Of a DNA stretch of 64,000 nt, positions 13,586 to 26,600 are shown in pieces; within the stretch, counting starts at the first letter, position 1, and the number at the start of each line of letters is the position of its first letter. Both the position numbers and the translations under genes were made by a program. Source of the DNA: Endomychus coccineus (Eukaryota; Arthropoda; Insecta; Coleoptera; Endomychidae). The DNA lies in NCBI GenBank assembly GCA_958510875.1, contig OY294067.1:199890524-199954523 (forward strand), read 5' to 3'. The notes beneath the pieces were generated by a model. That model made no database searches. It was not told the origin of the DNA and saw only the letters and a program-made list of their open reading frames with translations.

Positions 13586-13588
<3 letters not shown>
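13409..13588 (+). repeat. tRNA-like dispersed repeat, 5'-truncated plus copy
   Basis: Begins at CTGGACTAGAAATCCAG, the anticodon arm, directly against the end of the minus copy. It continues through GTGGGTTCGAATCCCGC and the complete tail GTGGCCAATTAGGCAAAG to a (TA)n tract. Confidence 0.85.

Positions 13589-13645
<57 letters not shown>
13588..13645. repeat. (TA)n microsatellite
   Basis: Pure TA run at the symmetry centre between two identical, inverted repeat tails (TTTAAACTT on the left, AAGTTTAAA on the right). Confidence 0.95.
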
Positions 13646-13646
<1 letters not shown>

Positions 13647-13790
13647 CAAGTTTAAAGTTTCTTTGCCTAATTGGCCACTATCGTGTATGTAACTTAAGAG
13701 ATATAGAATTAAATTTTCTGAATTATGAAGATAACTTAGATAATTTAACATAGGATTATAAAGATGAATAAACGTAAAAGATTGAACCAT
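13646..13790 (-). repeat. tRNA-like dispersed repeat, tail portion, minus
   Basis: Reverse complement of the repeat tail only, from AACAAGTTTAAAG to GATTGAACCATA. It stops at the 3' end of the tRNA-like core. Confidence 0.85.
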
Positions 13791-14028
<238 letters not shown>

Positions 14029-14097
14029 TTTTATTCTTTTATTGATATTCTTGAACCATTTGTAATATTTGTATGTTTTCTTGGTATATTGGTTCGT

Positions 14098-14250
14098 TTT
14101 TCGGGCTAAAAATTAAAATTGGGCGATTTTGGTAACTCCACCAAATTGGATGAAATTTGGTGTCAAAGTAGATCATGGTGACCACAATAATTGATCCAAG
14201 GATGAAGTTGAAGGATCCTATATTTTTGATAGAAATGCAGTTGTTTCCTG
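14098..14250 (+). repeat. Dispersed repeat, right part (also at 45.6 kb)
   Basis: AAAATTGGGCGATTTTGG, then CCAAATTGGATGAAATTTGG and GACCACAATAATTGATCCAAG resemble 45600-45735 in the same orientation and 46735-46865 inverted. It looks like the continuation of the 12508-12757 segment, separated from it by the inserted palindrome. Confidence 0.7.
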
Positions 14251-17200
14251 TTGCGTATGCGTGCTTGTGTTCATCGTAGCCATACTGATCCACTGAATAT
14301 GATAACTTAGTTATCGGAATATAGTATATTCAAATCTATCAAATACAGTTCAGGGGAAAGTATCCATAACTGTATTTTGTCACCGTAACGGTACATAGTA
14401 TGAATGCTATACAAAAAATATCTCAAATATTAGACTTCTTTTCGGCTCACCTTCTCAATAGCATGAAGTTTATCCTATTTTCTCTAGCATAAATTACGAT
14501 GTCCATATCTTTGCATTTGAAACTATTGATTTTCAGGGATTCAAGATATGTATGAGCGCAACTAGGAATTTGGTCCGAATTGAGTAAACTGTCGCGATTT
14601 CAATAGAATCAAGTCAATATCCAAAATGGGGTATTGGAAATTTAATGCTCTCTCAACAACTCTATATGAAGAGATGATTGGAGAGTGAAGAATCCTGAAT
14701 TGTTCGATGTGATGAGTCGTAATCGAGAAGAAACATTATATTCGGTGGTATTTCTCAGTAATCTGAAAACTTTACTACACTGTCCTTATAGAGCACCGGG
14801 TAAAAACTTATTTGGAAATTGGAAATTCAGAATTCAAAAGAATGAAGCTTTCCCTGTTTATCAGGAATATAAAAATAATGATAATAATACGTTCGATTTT
14901 TTTTGCAATTTGTGTGATGTTTAAATATTGAACATCAATGAAATCAACATCCACCATTTTCTGCTTTACCTCATGTAGATTTCATAATGCATAGAATAAT
15001 AATGTGTATAAATTATTTTTATTATCATCTACGAGAATCAGAAAGGCCATAATTTGTTATTTTTGTTAGAGGTCTTGTAAAATTTGCTGTTAGTTGCGAT
15101 TAAAATTGAAGTATAAAGTTTGCAAGTATTCTGGAATAAACCAACCCGTGAAGCATGATATGTTGTCATAAAATAGCTCTTCAAACGGCTGAAGTGCTCC
15201 ATTCAATTCCAAGTGCACAGTTATTGAAAATTTTGTTGAACCTTTCAAAAGTACGTGTCGACGTACTCGTAAATATCAAAAACAGGAACAACAGAGTTTG
15301 CCTCCAGGTTGAATATATTCTAGCCATTTTGATATTATGGATGACTATTTTGATCTCGTTGTAAAAAATCATGATGACAAGTGAATATCCTGCACGCACG
15401 TTTTGTGGTTTCTGTCTGCACTCTCGATAACAAATACTTTGAAATCAGTCCAAATTGGTCCAAGCGTTCCAAGATGAGGGTGCCACTAGGTACAGTTTCC
15501 ATTTTTTATCGATAACTACATGTTTTATGAGACATGGAAAAATTAATAGGGAAATGCATGCAGACATGCATCATTGTACAGATGGAAGTCACAATTTATC
15601 AGAATGTTCATCTTGTCTTCTTTCGTATGAACTGTCAGCTCCATATAACAACTGAACAGGATGCACTACAACGTAAAATTGAATACCTTTATTGAGTAAT
15701 TGAGAAATGATTATACTCAATTTATTCCATGATTTCAACTAACCTCGTTGCACTGTGGACTGGATCACGGGATATCAAATTCACCATAAATGACAACCAC
15801 TTTGGATATGTATTAGATCACAGAGCTTATATGGTAGAACATCTGTTACCTCAATGCATTAGGACAGTCACAACTTCCATCGTTCAAATTCAATGTAAAA
15901 ACAGTATGCATCCTGAACTGCCCTAATCAGGTAGGTAATAGAGGAACTCATCTAGACTCGGTGAACATGTTGAAGAATTCAACCGTTTGTGACATCTTAG
16001 GGGATGAATCATATCAAATCAACGATAATTTATTTTGTGGGCGGTATTACATGAAGAATTGGATAGGTATCTACTTATACAGAATTTATTTCTTGCTCCT
16101 ACAAAAAATATTTTCAGTTCTAGTGCGATCACGAACACGATCCTCATATGTCATGTTCAGTCGATAATAAATAGAGATTAAATCGTGGACAAGTTAAGAG
16201 TATTTCCATTACCATGCGCATCATCTATACCTAAACAGAGAAGTTCACGTCGCTTTCCGATCCTATCAAATGTTCAGCACAAACATCTAACAAATAATAT
16301 GAGAATAAATAACGGAAAGATATCCTTACTCGAAATCACGAATCGTGAGACTCCAATATTGGCGTTGATGGACAGTCAATGAAGTAGTATAGTGGAGTTC
16401 CCAAAAATAATGTGAGAGAATTTATGTAGATTCCAATTCAATGGACATCAATCACATAACATACATAGAAATGTGAACCATTTTTCAAATAAAATGTATC
16501 ACAAGTATACTTTTAAAAGTTATACATATCACTTTATTCATCAACCTTGTTGTTGTTCTACAAAAACAAGAATATTTATTGACAAAAGGTATAGATCACA
16601 ATTCCGAAGAATGATACAAAAAAGTTGAGTTGGTTGTTCGTCAAATAATTTGTTCTTTCAGATATTTGAAATTGATATTCTGTACAAACCATTCTGCACA
16701 TAGATAGTAGAATAAATTTTATCACAAAAATTACGCCCATTCATTCATGTTGCATAATGCAACATAATCATCAATTTTTGGAACATTAGATTCCGTCACA
16801 TACACGGAACGCGCTAATATTAGCCCGTCACTGGATGTTGAAACAACAATGCGTTTTATTATAAACTAACAACAATATACATTTCACGAACTGATATAGA
16901 GAAAATAATATTTTCGAAGAACTGTTACAGGAATAAACATATTTACGACTGCAATTTCCTCTCCGCGTGTTTTGATATATGTTTGACCCATGCACAGGCT
17001 GCTGGATAGTTCGCGAGGCTTTCACCGATTATATCAGACCTGAACTATATTTATTCCTAATTTGACTATTTCGTGTGGTAAACTTATACGTAACAACATC
17101 AGATATGATCTGCACTTATATTCGATCGAACGAAGCTTGTGTTATGAAACTGTAATGTGTTGGACGCAATTGGGTGTTAAGTTTTCGCTTTGTGATGAAT

Positions 17201-17962
17201 AACTGAAAATTATACCTACATTCTTGAATATTTCCGCCTTTTAAGACGTTTCCTGTTAAGGTGAACGGAATTTGGTCTTCAGCTGGTATAAATATATGAA
17301 AACCGGATATAAAACAGAAGTGACAATAGATGAAGATTTATAAAAGCTGATTCTCCGTATTATATATAGCTTTTCATGAGCTTTGTGGTTTAATTATTTC
17401 AGCGGTAGTTGCACGCTCCGCTTGGCAGGTAGAAAACATTTATATCACATGTCTATCACAACTAACTGAGTTAATCGATTCAAGAAAATCTAACATTCTT
17501 TTCTAGGTCTTCATTCAACCGAAATTCAAGATCACTGTTTATGAAGGTAAATTTAAAAAACAAGTTGTATGAAGTGGATATTCTTATTAGGAAGAGTTCT
17601 TAAAAAATAGGTCAGAACCTGAATAATAGCTGCTGAGAATATCTACACATACAGTTCTCGAACAGTCATAATTGGATTCATATGTTGTTCCTTTATCGCG
17701 AAAAGCAAACGTATAGTAGATAGTTTCAAAATTACTGTTTCCTCAGAACTAAGAATTTGCACATTCATTGCATTGGCATTGTACCGACGATGATATTTAA
17801 TATTGTACCACTGGCAGTGATATTGGATATGTAACTGGAACGCCATTACTGGGTTCCATTGTAGCAGAAGAGGAATCATAAAATTTATCAATTTTATTCT
17901 CAGTTATAGAATTTACCAAATCAATGGGATAACCATTCTTCACTAAAATATCTCATTATTAT

Positions 17963-17964
<2 letters not shown>
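14251..17964. other. Intergenic, no supported gene
   Basis: Several 60-80-codon frames on both strands (for example 14685-14924 plus and 17643-17891 minus) show no recognised domain, conserved motif or splice context. TATAGTGGAGT at 16389 matches the start of the dispersed repeat seen at 12508 but is not followed by the rest of it. Confidence 0.5.

Positions 17965-18037
<73 letters not shown>
17965..18037. repeat. (TA)n microsatellite
   Basis: About 70 bp of uninterrupted TA immediately upstream of the Penelope-like remnant. Confidence 0.95.
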
Positions 18038-18038
<1 letters not shown>

Positions 18039-18049
18039 TATCTCAGGAG

Positions 18050-19090
18050 AACAACAAGTTGAAACTTGATAATAATTTTAAGGAAACTAAACAATTCATG
18101 AATACCTACAAATCGCTATCTTAAAAGTAGATAAAGGTAATAAAACTGTTATCATGGATACAAATGAAAAAGAGGATAAAATACCTAAAATAAATGTTGA
18201 ATGAATGAGAAATGGAATAATAATTCAACAAATATTCACCAAAATAAAAATAATAACTAAGTAAAAAGGTGGTTCGGGAAGGAACACATTCCAAATTACG
18301 TTCATAAACTGACTATACAGTATGCTCATCATCTAACAATATATGGTTTACCCATAATTCATAAATAGAATGTACTGTGGTATGCAGTATTGAAACTCTT
18401 TTTATGAGATGGCTACATACTCATCTAACGAAAAACGTAGCTTGCAAAAATGACTTTTTGATCAAAGATTCTTGGGTTTTCAACCCTAACCAAAAAAACC
18501 TATATATCTTAGTATCATTAAATACAAATTATATACATATAGCTCACGAGAATTAGCCACACAAATAATTCCAAATAATTTGATAAAATTGTACAATAAT
18601 TTACCTATTATCGAATTTGTAACAGCTATAGAACATAAAATCACAGCCAATTTTTATAATGTAAAGATGATAGTTATAAATGCCATGAAATTCTTTGAAG
18701 AAGAAGTACATAAAATTTTGAAATGATATGTTCTTGATTGTATCGAAGCCAAACAAATAGATATATTTGATGAATTCTAAGTTCTTTCAATCTTTCCATC
18801 ATAATTTATAATTCGTTATTTTGAATTTAGTAAGTGTATCTATCAAACTAAGTTCTCCTGAAGTAAGAGCTATATCAATAATGGTTATCTTATTGATTCA
18901 GGCAAATCTGTAACTGGAGATGAAGTTCATAAATTCCATAACTCCTCAAAATCCAGCAATGGGGATACAGTAAAAAATCATTATATTATCATTGCCATAT
19001 ATTAATGATTTTACAAGAAAATATAGTGATGCAATAAAAACTTATGGTCTCAATATATGTCATAAGAAATTTTAGACCCCTAAAAATCTT
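18050..19090 (+). pseudogene. Penelope-like retroelement remnant
   Basis: Degraded copy of a Penelope-like element, a reverse-transcriptase retroelement distinct from LINEs. At 18115-18168 one frame reads AILKVDKGNKTVIMDTNE, matching the family's (L)K.DKGNKTVIM signature. At 18336-18365 another gives TIYGLPIIHK, the YGLPKIHK signature. Near 18990-19060, LPYINDFTRKYSDAIKTYGL resembles the segment of these proteins between the RT and the GIY-YIG endonuclease. These blocks lie in different frames separated by stops, so the copy is dead. No RT catalytic motif or GIY-YIG domain was found, and terminal repeats were not seen. Confidence 0.75.
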
Positions 19091-19656
19091 TTGAAGAATT
19101 GAGAAGCAGTATTTTTTAATTCATCCTGTAGATTCCATCCCCCGTGAATACTGCTACAAGGTATACTTTTGTCTACCAAATAGCCATCATCAGAGCTTCT
19201 AACTGAATTAGATATCAGAATGTGTGTTTCACTACTATTTGGAATTGAAAAAGTAAGCAAGTGATTAGCCTCAGCTGGATATAAAAATACTATTGAATCT
19301 CTGGGCATCTGCGACTAGCGCGCAGCTCATTAAAAATAATCCTCTTCTTATACCACTAGCGCGGGGTCGGTATACGACCAGCGCGCGAGCTACCCGGCGT
19401 ATACCTGCACACGTAACCTTCTTTTATGTGATCAAAACAAAATTAAAATGCACTTTTTTTTGCAAATAAATTTTTTTTTAATTCATCAAATAATAAATAA
19501 ATTGATTTTATTTTCTAACTTGAACCAAACTCATAATATACATTGGTATTCAATATATGGTACGGCTGATGGATTCTTTTGCAACATTTTTACTTTGTGT
19601 TTTTTTGGGGGGTTATTTAGATAATTATAAACAAATGATTTGATTAAAAAAAGCGT
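19091..19656. other. Unassigned, with a CpG-rich patch
   Basis: A minus-strand frame at 19072-19308 (78 codons) has no recognised domain. At about 19311-19410 the sequence becomes locally GC- and CpG-rich (CTAGCGCGCAGCTC, CTAGCGCGGGGTCGG, CCAGCGCGCGAGCT), unlike its surroundings. Confidence 0.5.
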
Positions 19657-19872
19657 GTGGATTTTGAATATGCAATTCAAGATTCGTTGAGATCAAGTTG
19701 GCCTGGGTTGATAATCCATGGCTGTTTATTCCACCTCACCCAGGCGTGGTTCAGGAATATTCAGGAATTTGGTCTCGTTCGAGAATACAAGAATAACCAA
19801 TCTGTAATTGGAATATGGCTCAGATGGACATTTGGCATAGCTTTTTTATTTGAAGAAAAATTACATAAATAA
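19657..19872 (+). pseudogene. MULE-type transposase fragment
   Basis: A 71-codon frame with the core pattern of MULE (Mutator-like) transposases. It has a DFE near its start (residues 2-4), then the C-x2-H motif GCLFH (residues 22-26) followed by LTQAWFRNIQEFGL. This matches the family pattern of an acidic residue in (T)DFE..A, GC.FH, and a Q...R..Q..GL run. Only this part of the catalytic domain remains. The N-terminal zinc finger and the rest of the DDE domain were not found, and the frame closes before the expected RTNN..E segment. It is a fossil fragment. Confidence 0.75.
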
Positions 19873-22800
19873 CGACGCAAAATATTCATCACAGATATGG
19901 GCAACAGACAATGTTTGGGATTGCGAAACCACAAGTCCATGCGATTCATTTCATTTGGACTTTAACGTATGATCTCTTGTACAATTAAAGGAAAGCTTTG
20001 GCATGTAATTATTGAACTGTTTTTCCATCCAATTCCAAATGACATTAAGTTCAGTGGGCATGGCACTATCTTTGTTCGAATTCTGATTCCGTCGTATTTA
20101 TCAACATTTTTCGGAATTAGTAACATATTATTGAACAAAATTAATTTATCGAATTCACCTTGATTGTTTCTACAAAACTTTTCTTTCTCAAGCAAATTTT
20201 ATCTCGAGTTTTATCAAAATAACTTTGTGAAAATTAACTTTCCGTTCAATTGCATTCAATGAATCAATCAAAACTATATACTTGATCAAGGATGAATATC
20301 CTCGTAAGTATCTAATGCGTCTAAATATAAATAGTTCAAATATTTAAATTTATTATTTCCTAATTCTAAAATTACATTATAATGTCATAATTGGAATTGA
20401 TAATATTAGTGGTATAATACAAGATACCCAAATTGTATATTATATACTAAGGTTAAAATATAATGTAGACGAAAAGTGATAAGGATTATTATCGAATGAA
20501 AAAATTATATGAAAAAAATTGAGTGAGTTTAATATGGCTAATTAATTAAGTTCTCAATTATAGTGTATATATACAAATAAATAACTACATTCTACAATAA
20601 GTTCATATTTTGAATTTTATGATAACGGAAAATTACATATATCGTTTCAAAGACTAAACCTTCTGTACAATTTACTAAACATACTGCTGAAAATTCTCGG
20701 AAGCAACGTCAATATACTGTTTAAAACAAAACTCTCGTTTACTTTTTTGCATGGACCTCATCTGCTACCTTCTCTTTGATAAATTCGTTGAAAGAGAGAC
20801 TTAGCACAAAACGCGAAATGTTCACTTCTCAATTTGTTGTCTTTACTACCCACACCCCATATCTCGTCAGGTGAGATGATCGTTCTCTGGTATCTTTTCA
20901 AGGTGTCGCTACCTTGGTGAAATAAGATGTTATGAGTGTTTTTAAGACTAACCATTCAAATGAAAAAAAAAACTGACAAAACAAGATGCATATTTCGTTT
21001 GGGGATAAGAGGGGTAGTTTAGTACATGGTTGAAAGTTTTCGGAAAAGTTTGTGAAGCACCATATTTGTATGATACAAAATGAAATCATTAGTAACGTTT
21101 CTGAACAAAACTAGTATTGTAAATACTGCAGACTTGGGGTGAATTGGGCAATATTTACTGTATAGTATTGAAATAACTTTATACTTTTTATAATAAGAAG
21201 TGTATTTGACAAGTAAATTCTGACAGTCATCTATATTATTTTTTAATTTTTCTACATATCTAGGTAATCATGAAAAACATTAGAAACAGGAAATAAAGTA
21301 TCTTCAAATTAATATATGAATTCCATTCCTAACAAGTATCTTATGTTATTGAGTACATAATGAGTTGAATGATGAAAATTATGCTTAATGGAAAATTCTA
21401 GTTTTGATGTTTTGTTTTTGTTTTCCTCGTGAACGAGCGATCAAAAAAGCATAGATGCAAAAAACTTGAGTTTAGAATAACTCTCTTTTGGTACTCCAAA
21501 ATTCTATATATACTGAAAATACTTACAATTATTATTATGATGTTAAGGATTCAAATACAAAATTCGTTATTTTATATGGTACTTCTCATTTAGATTCAAC
21601 CACAACAATTATGAATATCTTGTTTATCGTAAGCACTGTATATAAAGAAATTTCAGCTATTGCATTTTCGAGTAATACAAGCTGTCTCAAATTTGACGCT
21701 TGTGCGAATGTTTTTCTTGAAGTTAGTGACCTATTTGACACAGTTTGGTACAACAGATATGGACAATATCTTATTTTTTAATGTTATCAGTTTTCAATAA
21801 GGCTTAAAATTGAAACGTAAAATTTTTTTAGTTACTTCATAACGAGGGACAATTGGAAATATTCACAATCAATTTTCTATCAGCTTTAGATCCATGAATC
21901 GAATCATGAAAGCATCAATTCTGAGACACTCTTATTTGGCTTGTGTAAAAAATTCATATTTAGAGTACTAATAAGACTTTTCTCCATTGTATGGGCCTGG
22001 TAAGGTCATTTTGAAATCGGATTCGAAACGACCTTGAATGTTGAATGCATGTCTATCTTCTGAATACGCAGTTGACGGAAGAGAACTTCGGCGATCTACA
22101 TCTTAGCATCTTACACTTAAACCTGAACTTGTAAGCGTTGATTGAAAGACTCTTTCAATCAACGGTGTAAGTGACATACAAATACGTGCGGAAATACTGT
22201 ATGTAACAAATTCAAAGTTTGTGTTTCATTCCCTTACTATGATAATATAGTTACTTATTGATGTAGTTCATTTTTGTATAAGTAAATAGTAGTGTAGGTA
22301 TCTAAAATACGAAAATAAACGTAGCTTTGATAATACGTAGTTTCTTAATTAATATAATCACCCTGGACAGTAGATTAGTTAGAACTGAATGTTAAGGTGA
22401 ATGCCATGTTAGTTACTTACTTAGCCTGGGGATCGTATAAATAAACATCAGGCAAATTGTCCCTTGGAATTTGATTCTAACCTAATGAATTCAACTATAG
22501 TGGCTTCCACTCAAAGTGTATAGTTAGTGTTTATATAGCTCATAAAAACTAGGAGACTCCCATGACGCAACATAGTAAATGTTATTTTAATGTAGCAAAA
22601 GGCAAATATCACCACCACATTCAGAAATAAAATCTTCTTTATACCTCCCGACATCAAACACGACATAGGCTATTTACATGGAATGTAGATAAATTGATGT
22701 ATCAAGCTAATAGTTCCACCATGAATATATATATCAAGTAAGTTCTCGAAATAGAAGTATGTTCGACTAGGAAAACTTTATCTATAAAATTAAGAGAAGA

Positions 22801-23229
22801 AAATTAATCAATCATAAGCCACGAATATCCTTTTCATGCAAAGGATTGAGATAAGATTCTCGGGATTCTTGCAATTGGCAAACCTGAAGAACGAGTAGTT
22901 AGTAGTTATATCATGTTGGTAAATATTCTCGAATGATAGAGTTCTGTTTTGGTGAACATGCTTTTTCGACTCATCCTTTTTTTGAATCCATAAGAAATAT
23001 TTCAATTTACAGCACGACTACTAACTCTGCGATGATATTATATATACATAAGCAGTGAACATCTAAATTTTGTCAGTTGTAAACTTGTCTACGATTGTAG
23101 TTCATTCGATTTCATGCCAACTCAAATCTATCTCCTCAATATTGGTATACTTCCTTCCAGTTAGAGAGACAGCTAGAGTACAACTAATTCAAAAAAAGAG
23201 ACCCTTCCTGATAGTTATATACTAATTTA
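19873..23229. other. Intergenic; contains a 29-nt perfect palindrome
   Basis: No supported gene. A plus-strand frame at 21488-21781 starts from TTG, is tyrosine/asparagine rich and unrecognised. A perfect hairpin with 14-bp arms (CGTTGATTGAAAGA) and a one-base spacer lies at 22136-22164. Confidence 0.5.
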
Positions 23230-24475
23230 ACTATCATCTGTGAACTACAACGTAATGAAGAAAGCATTTAACATCGAGCTCATCCAATATCTGTTCCAAA
23301 ATCGTGAACGAAGACAATATGCATTTCGTCGCCAGAGATCAACAGGAGAGTTAATTGTCTTCGTAACACAGATATTGCAGGTATTTCTTCAAAAGTATGT
23401 GAAATCTCTTGCTACAGCATTGGATATCTCCAAAGCATTTGACCGATTCTGGCACCAGGGTCTTCTTGGGAAACTTCTTCGCTATGGTTTGTAACCTCAA
23501 CTTTGTCGTTTACCATCGACTTTCCCCTCAGATAGATTGCTCAACGTTGTGGTTAACGGAGCCTCCACCGATACAATGGCTTTCATATGGTGTTCCTCAA
23601 GAGTCCGCCTTAGTACCAACTTTGTTTCTGCTCCATATCAACAATTTATAGAATGTGACCTCAACAGATTTGCGGTGGATAGTAAATTTCATATCGCTCT
23701 CTCCTCTAGAGCCCCTATATCATCCATAGAAGCAGGCGGTGTAAGACAGTGACAGGTCAATGCAATAAACGAAGAACTGGCAAGAATTGTTAAATGAGTA
23801 GCTGATAATCTAGTAGGGCTTATTGTAACTGAAACTCAAGCCCATATTTTCTACAGGAAGGCGGATTCTCTAAACCTTAATATGGTCATGTCAGATACAA
23901 CTGTTTCGTCCTCAATATTCATGCTCGGCATCGCCACCAATTGCACCTTCTCATGAGAAGATCTTCTGAGTTCGATTGCGGAAACTCCACACGAACTTGG
24001 TTTTCTATTCAGTGCCAAGAGCTACATTACACCTCAGCAGCTTCTCATGATCTACAAAACACATATTTGACCTGTCCTGGAGTACTGTTCACCCGTTCGG
24101 AGTTCAGCTCTGAAAAATTCGCTGAAATCTTCAGGTATTCAGAAGAAAGTTATTCGTCTGGTTGGTGATGTCACATTGATAAATTCATTGAACCTCTCCG
24201 GAATATGGTAGAAAGGTGGGTGATCTATTCGTTTTCTATAGATATTTTCATGGTCGGTGCTCATCGAGAATCTCGCCTGTAGACCTTGGTAGACAGACAT
24301 GACAAGTAGGTCTCCCTTTTGTTGTCAGGCTCGAGAGCTACCAAACTTCTTCCTACCAGACCTTATTTCTCTATAGAACGGCGACTTTGTGGAACTTGAG
24401 AGAAGAGTCCAATGACTACATCTTCTCCCAACACTTCATCTTTGGTTCGAACTATGTTCTACAAACATTATAGAC
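23230..24475 (+). pseudogene. Non-LTR retrotransposon reverse transcriptase, broken
   Basis: 3' half of a LINE of the Jockey/CR1-like assemblage. Order: QYAFRRQRSTGEL (23317-23355), then LATALDISKAFDRFWH with the first catalytic Asp. GVPQESALVPTLFLLHINNL follows in a second frame, and the YADD box in a third. That box now reads FAVDS near 23670-23684, so the first Asp of the pair is Val. Then come ADSLNLNMVMSDTTVSSSIF, ITPQQLLMIYKTHI and PVLEYCSPV, ending with LYRTATLWNLREESNDY, the usual C-terminal block of such ORF2 proteins. At least four frame changes and several stops. The 5' end and endonuclease domain are missing. An AATAATAATTAAAAA-like stretch after 24555 might be the decayed 3' tail. 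Confidence 0.88.
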
Positions 24476-24616
24476 TTTATAGTCTGAAGATATTATGTAA
24501 ACAACATGAAAAAGACATAGATGGAACAAATATCGATCTAATTGAGGAAAGGTTCTCAAAATAATAATTAAAAACGTTATTAATATTGTAATGTTTAATT
24601 CTCACAATCGCTTTTT

Positions 24617-24987
24617 TTGTAGATCCGTACTTCCAGGTTTCGAGGTCAATTATTACACCTCATCCTCAGGTATATATAAAGATGGCTGTGATGAAGAAAG
24701 TTGTATCAAAATTAGTTGTGTAAATCTTTTTATTTCAAAATTTGATCAAAACAGTATTTTTTAATGAATAATATTGTGAATCGTTAATTTGTTGTAAATT
24801 TTGTTCTCAGATTTACTTATATTCATATTGAATTATTCATTATACGGTTTCATTTCCAGATAATCGAAGTTTATATGTAATACATGTTCAACATTCTAAT
24901 GGTGAGAAATATGTAACTTTAGATAACAAATTGGTAAAAAATTATTTAAAAACTTGTTATAAAAATGGATGCGTTTTGAAAGTTTGA
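24617..24987 (+). CDS. Candidate small spliced gene, function unknown
   Basis: Two exon-like segments. The first follows a pyrimidine-rich acceptor (CTTTTTTTGTAG) and reads SVLPGFEVNYYTSSS from 24621. It either splices at CAG|GTATAT near 24668 or reads through to GIYKDGCDEESCIKISC. The second follows TTTCCAG near 24861 and reads NRSLYVIHVQHSNGEKYVTL, then ...TCYKNGCVLKV and a TGA at about 24985-24987. With the first donor the phases agree (47-nt exon, phase 2 to phase 1). The upstream exon is not located with confidence: ATGAATATATATATCAA|GTAAGT at 22729-22751 has the right phase but gives only six residues, and a dead LINE lies between. Unrecognised family; it could also be a chance frame. 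Confidence 0.3.
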
Positions 24988-26513
24988 TGTTTATGCAATT
25001 ATAAGGAACTAATGACATCTAGTGTAGAGGTGATGAAACCATAATATGATATTAAGACTCAAAATTAATATCAATATGAACTCACACTTGGGTGAAACAG
25101 ATTTTATAATTAGAAACGACAATACATTTAGAACTTTGATGTATGAACTCGACATGTTAGTACTTCTAATACTCTGAGTGTTAGGAATACTTCTGACGAT
25201 ATTGGTGTTCAATCAAAACATGTCAAGTTAATTGATCTATTGTTCCAGTGTTATCTCGTTTTTGATCATTTTAAACACTTTTCATTAATGCTATTATGGA
25301 TTAACATAGAGTGCAATCCCACTTCATAAACAAAAATTAATCTTTCGTGGACAATTGATGGTTCTCTCTGATCCTCGAAGAGTCTTGATCTTGACTGGCT
25401 CATCTTAATGAAAAGATGCAAAAATGTTGGTGCTTTCTGGCATAATCAGTACTGTAGACTACACCCATTCCCATATTGATAATCTTCCCGTTATATTCAA
25501 GCATAATCCATACTTTCTCAAAATATTTCGATGTAGACTCATTTGGTACGATAGTAATTTTCCTGTTAGGTCTTCTTGTTCAACTATTTCGAATGAATGA
25601 ATATTTCGGTAAATCAAAGGGTCACATATATCCTAATCACGAAGTTTTCTGTAGTTTTGGATGATTTTTATAAGGACGGTATTTTCAGAATAATATGTAT
25701 ATTGAATTGGTATCAATCATTCAGATATAGTCTCAAATTAAGATAAAAGAAGTGAGATTAGTTATTATCATCAAAATCATTCGACAACAATATAACTCTC
25801 AAATGAATCATATTTAAAAAAAAATTGGTTGGGTATTTTGAGGATTGCTTGGATATATAATTTCCATGGTTAATATAACAAAGCTTCCAATTGATATAAT
25901 AGGAACTAATTTGATCGATTAAAAATGATAATATGTGAACACATTGAACACAGTTTTATTACTTTTCAGGTGAACGAAATTTCGGGAATAAAATATGTAA
26001 ATGAGGGAGAGCAGAATAAACTTTCGAAACTCCACTAATCAAACAACTGGGGTAAACTTCAAACGCCAAAAAATATGATGAATAATTAAACTATAAGCCG
26101 CAATGGAGAATCAATAATGCGCCAGCAGTTGCCGTGAGTTTCCACATTCTGGAAATTGGTTTCAATTGGTTTTCATTACAACAAAATTCCAAAGCTATGG
26201 TAAATTGGGCTGTTGATTGAAAAACAATATCTACAACAGAGGGATTGGATAACACTGCATAGCAACACCTGATTTTCAACTATAAAATAGATTGAAGCAG
26301 ATTATATTAACCATATCAATATTATGTATGCAATTTGTATAATCTTGAAACTATTAGTTCTTTTCTGAAGTAGAAATAAGTTTAAAACGTTCCTACGTTC
26401 ATACTTTATATATCATAGATCTCGAAATGTATTTAGTTCCCGCCTTAAATATATTTTAAGATATGAATAAATTTTAAAGGATCTTCAGAAAATAATGCGA
26501 ATTTCGAAATTTT

Positions 26514-26514
<1 letters not shown>
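24988..26514. other. Intergenic, no supported gene
   Basis: Short frames only, for example 26091-26279 on the minus strand, with no recognised domain or repeat. Confidence 0.5.

Positions 26515-26556
<42 letters not shown>
26515..26556 (+). repeat. (GT)n microsatellite, 3' flank of LINE
   Basis: About 21 perfect GT units directly next to the 3' end of the minus-strand LINE. The same dinucleotide, in the same phase orientation, continues on the other side of the element at 31992. Confidence 0.97.
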
Positions 26557-26599
<43 letters not shown>

Positions 26600-26600
26600 T
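26557..26600 (-). repeat. (TAA)n 3' tail of the LINE
   Basis: On the minus strand the element ends TTTAATAAA(TAA)n and abuts the (AC)n target. A trinucleotide tail in place of poly(A) is known from several non-LTR families (for example the I element). Confidence 0.85.
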
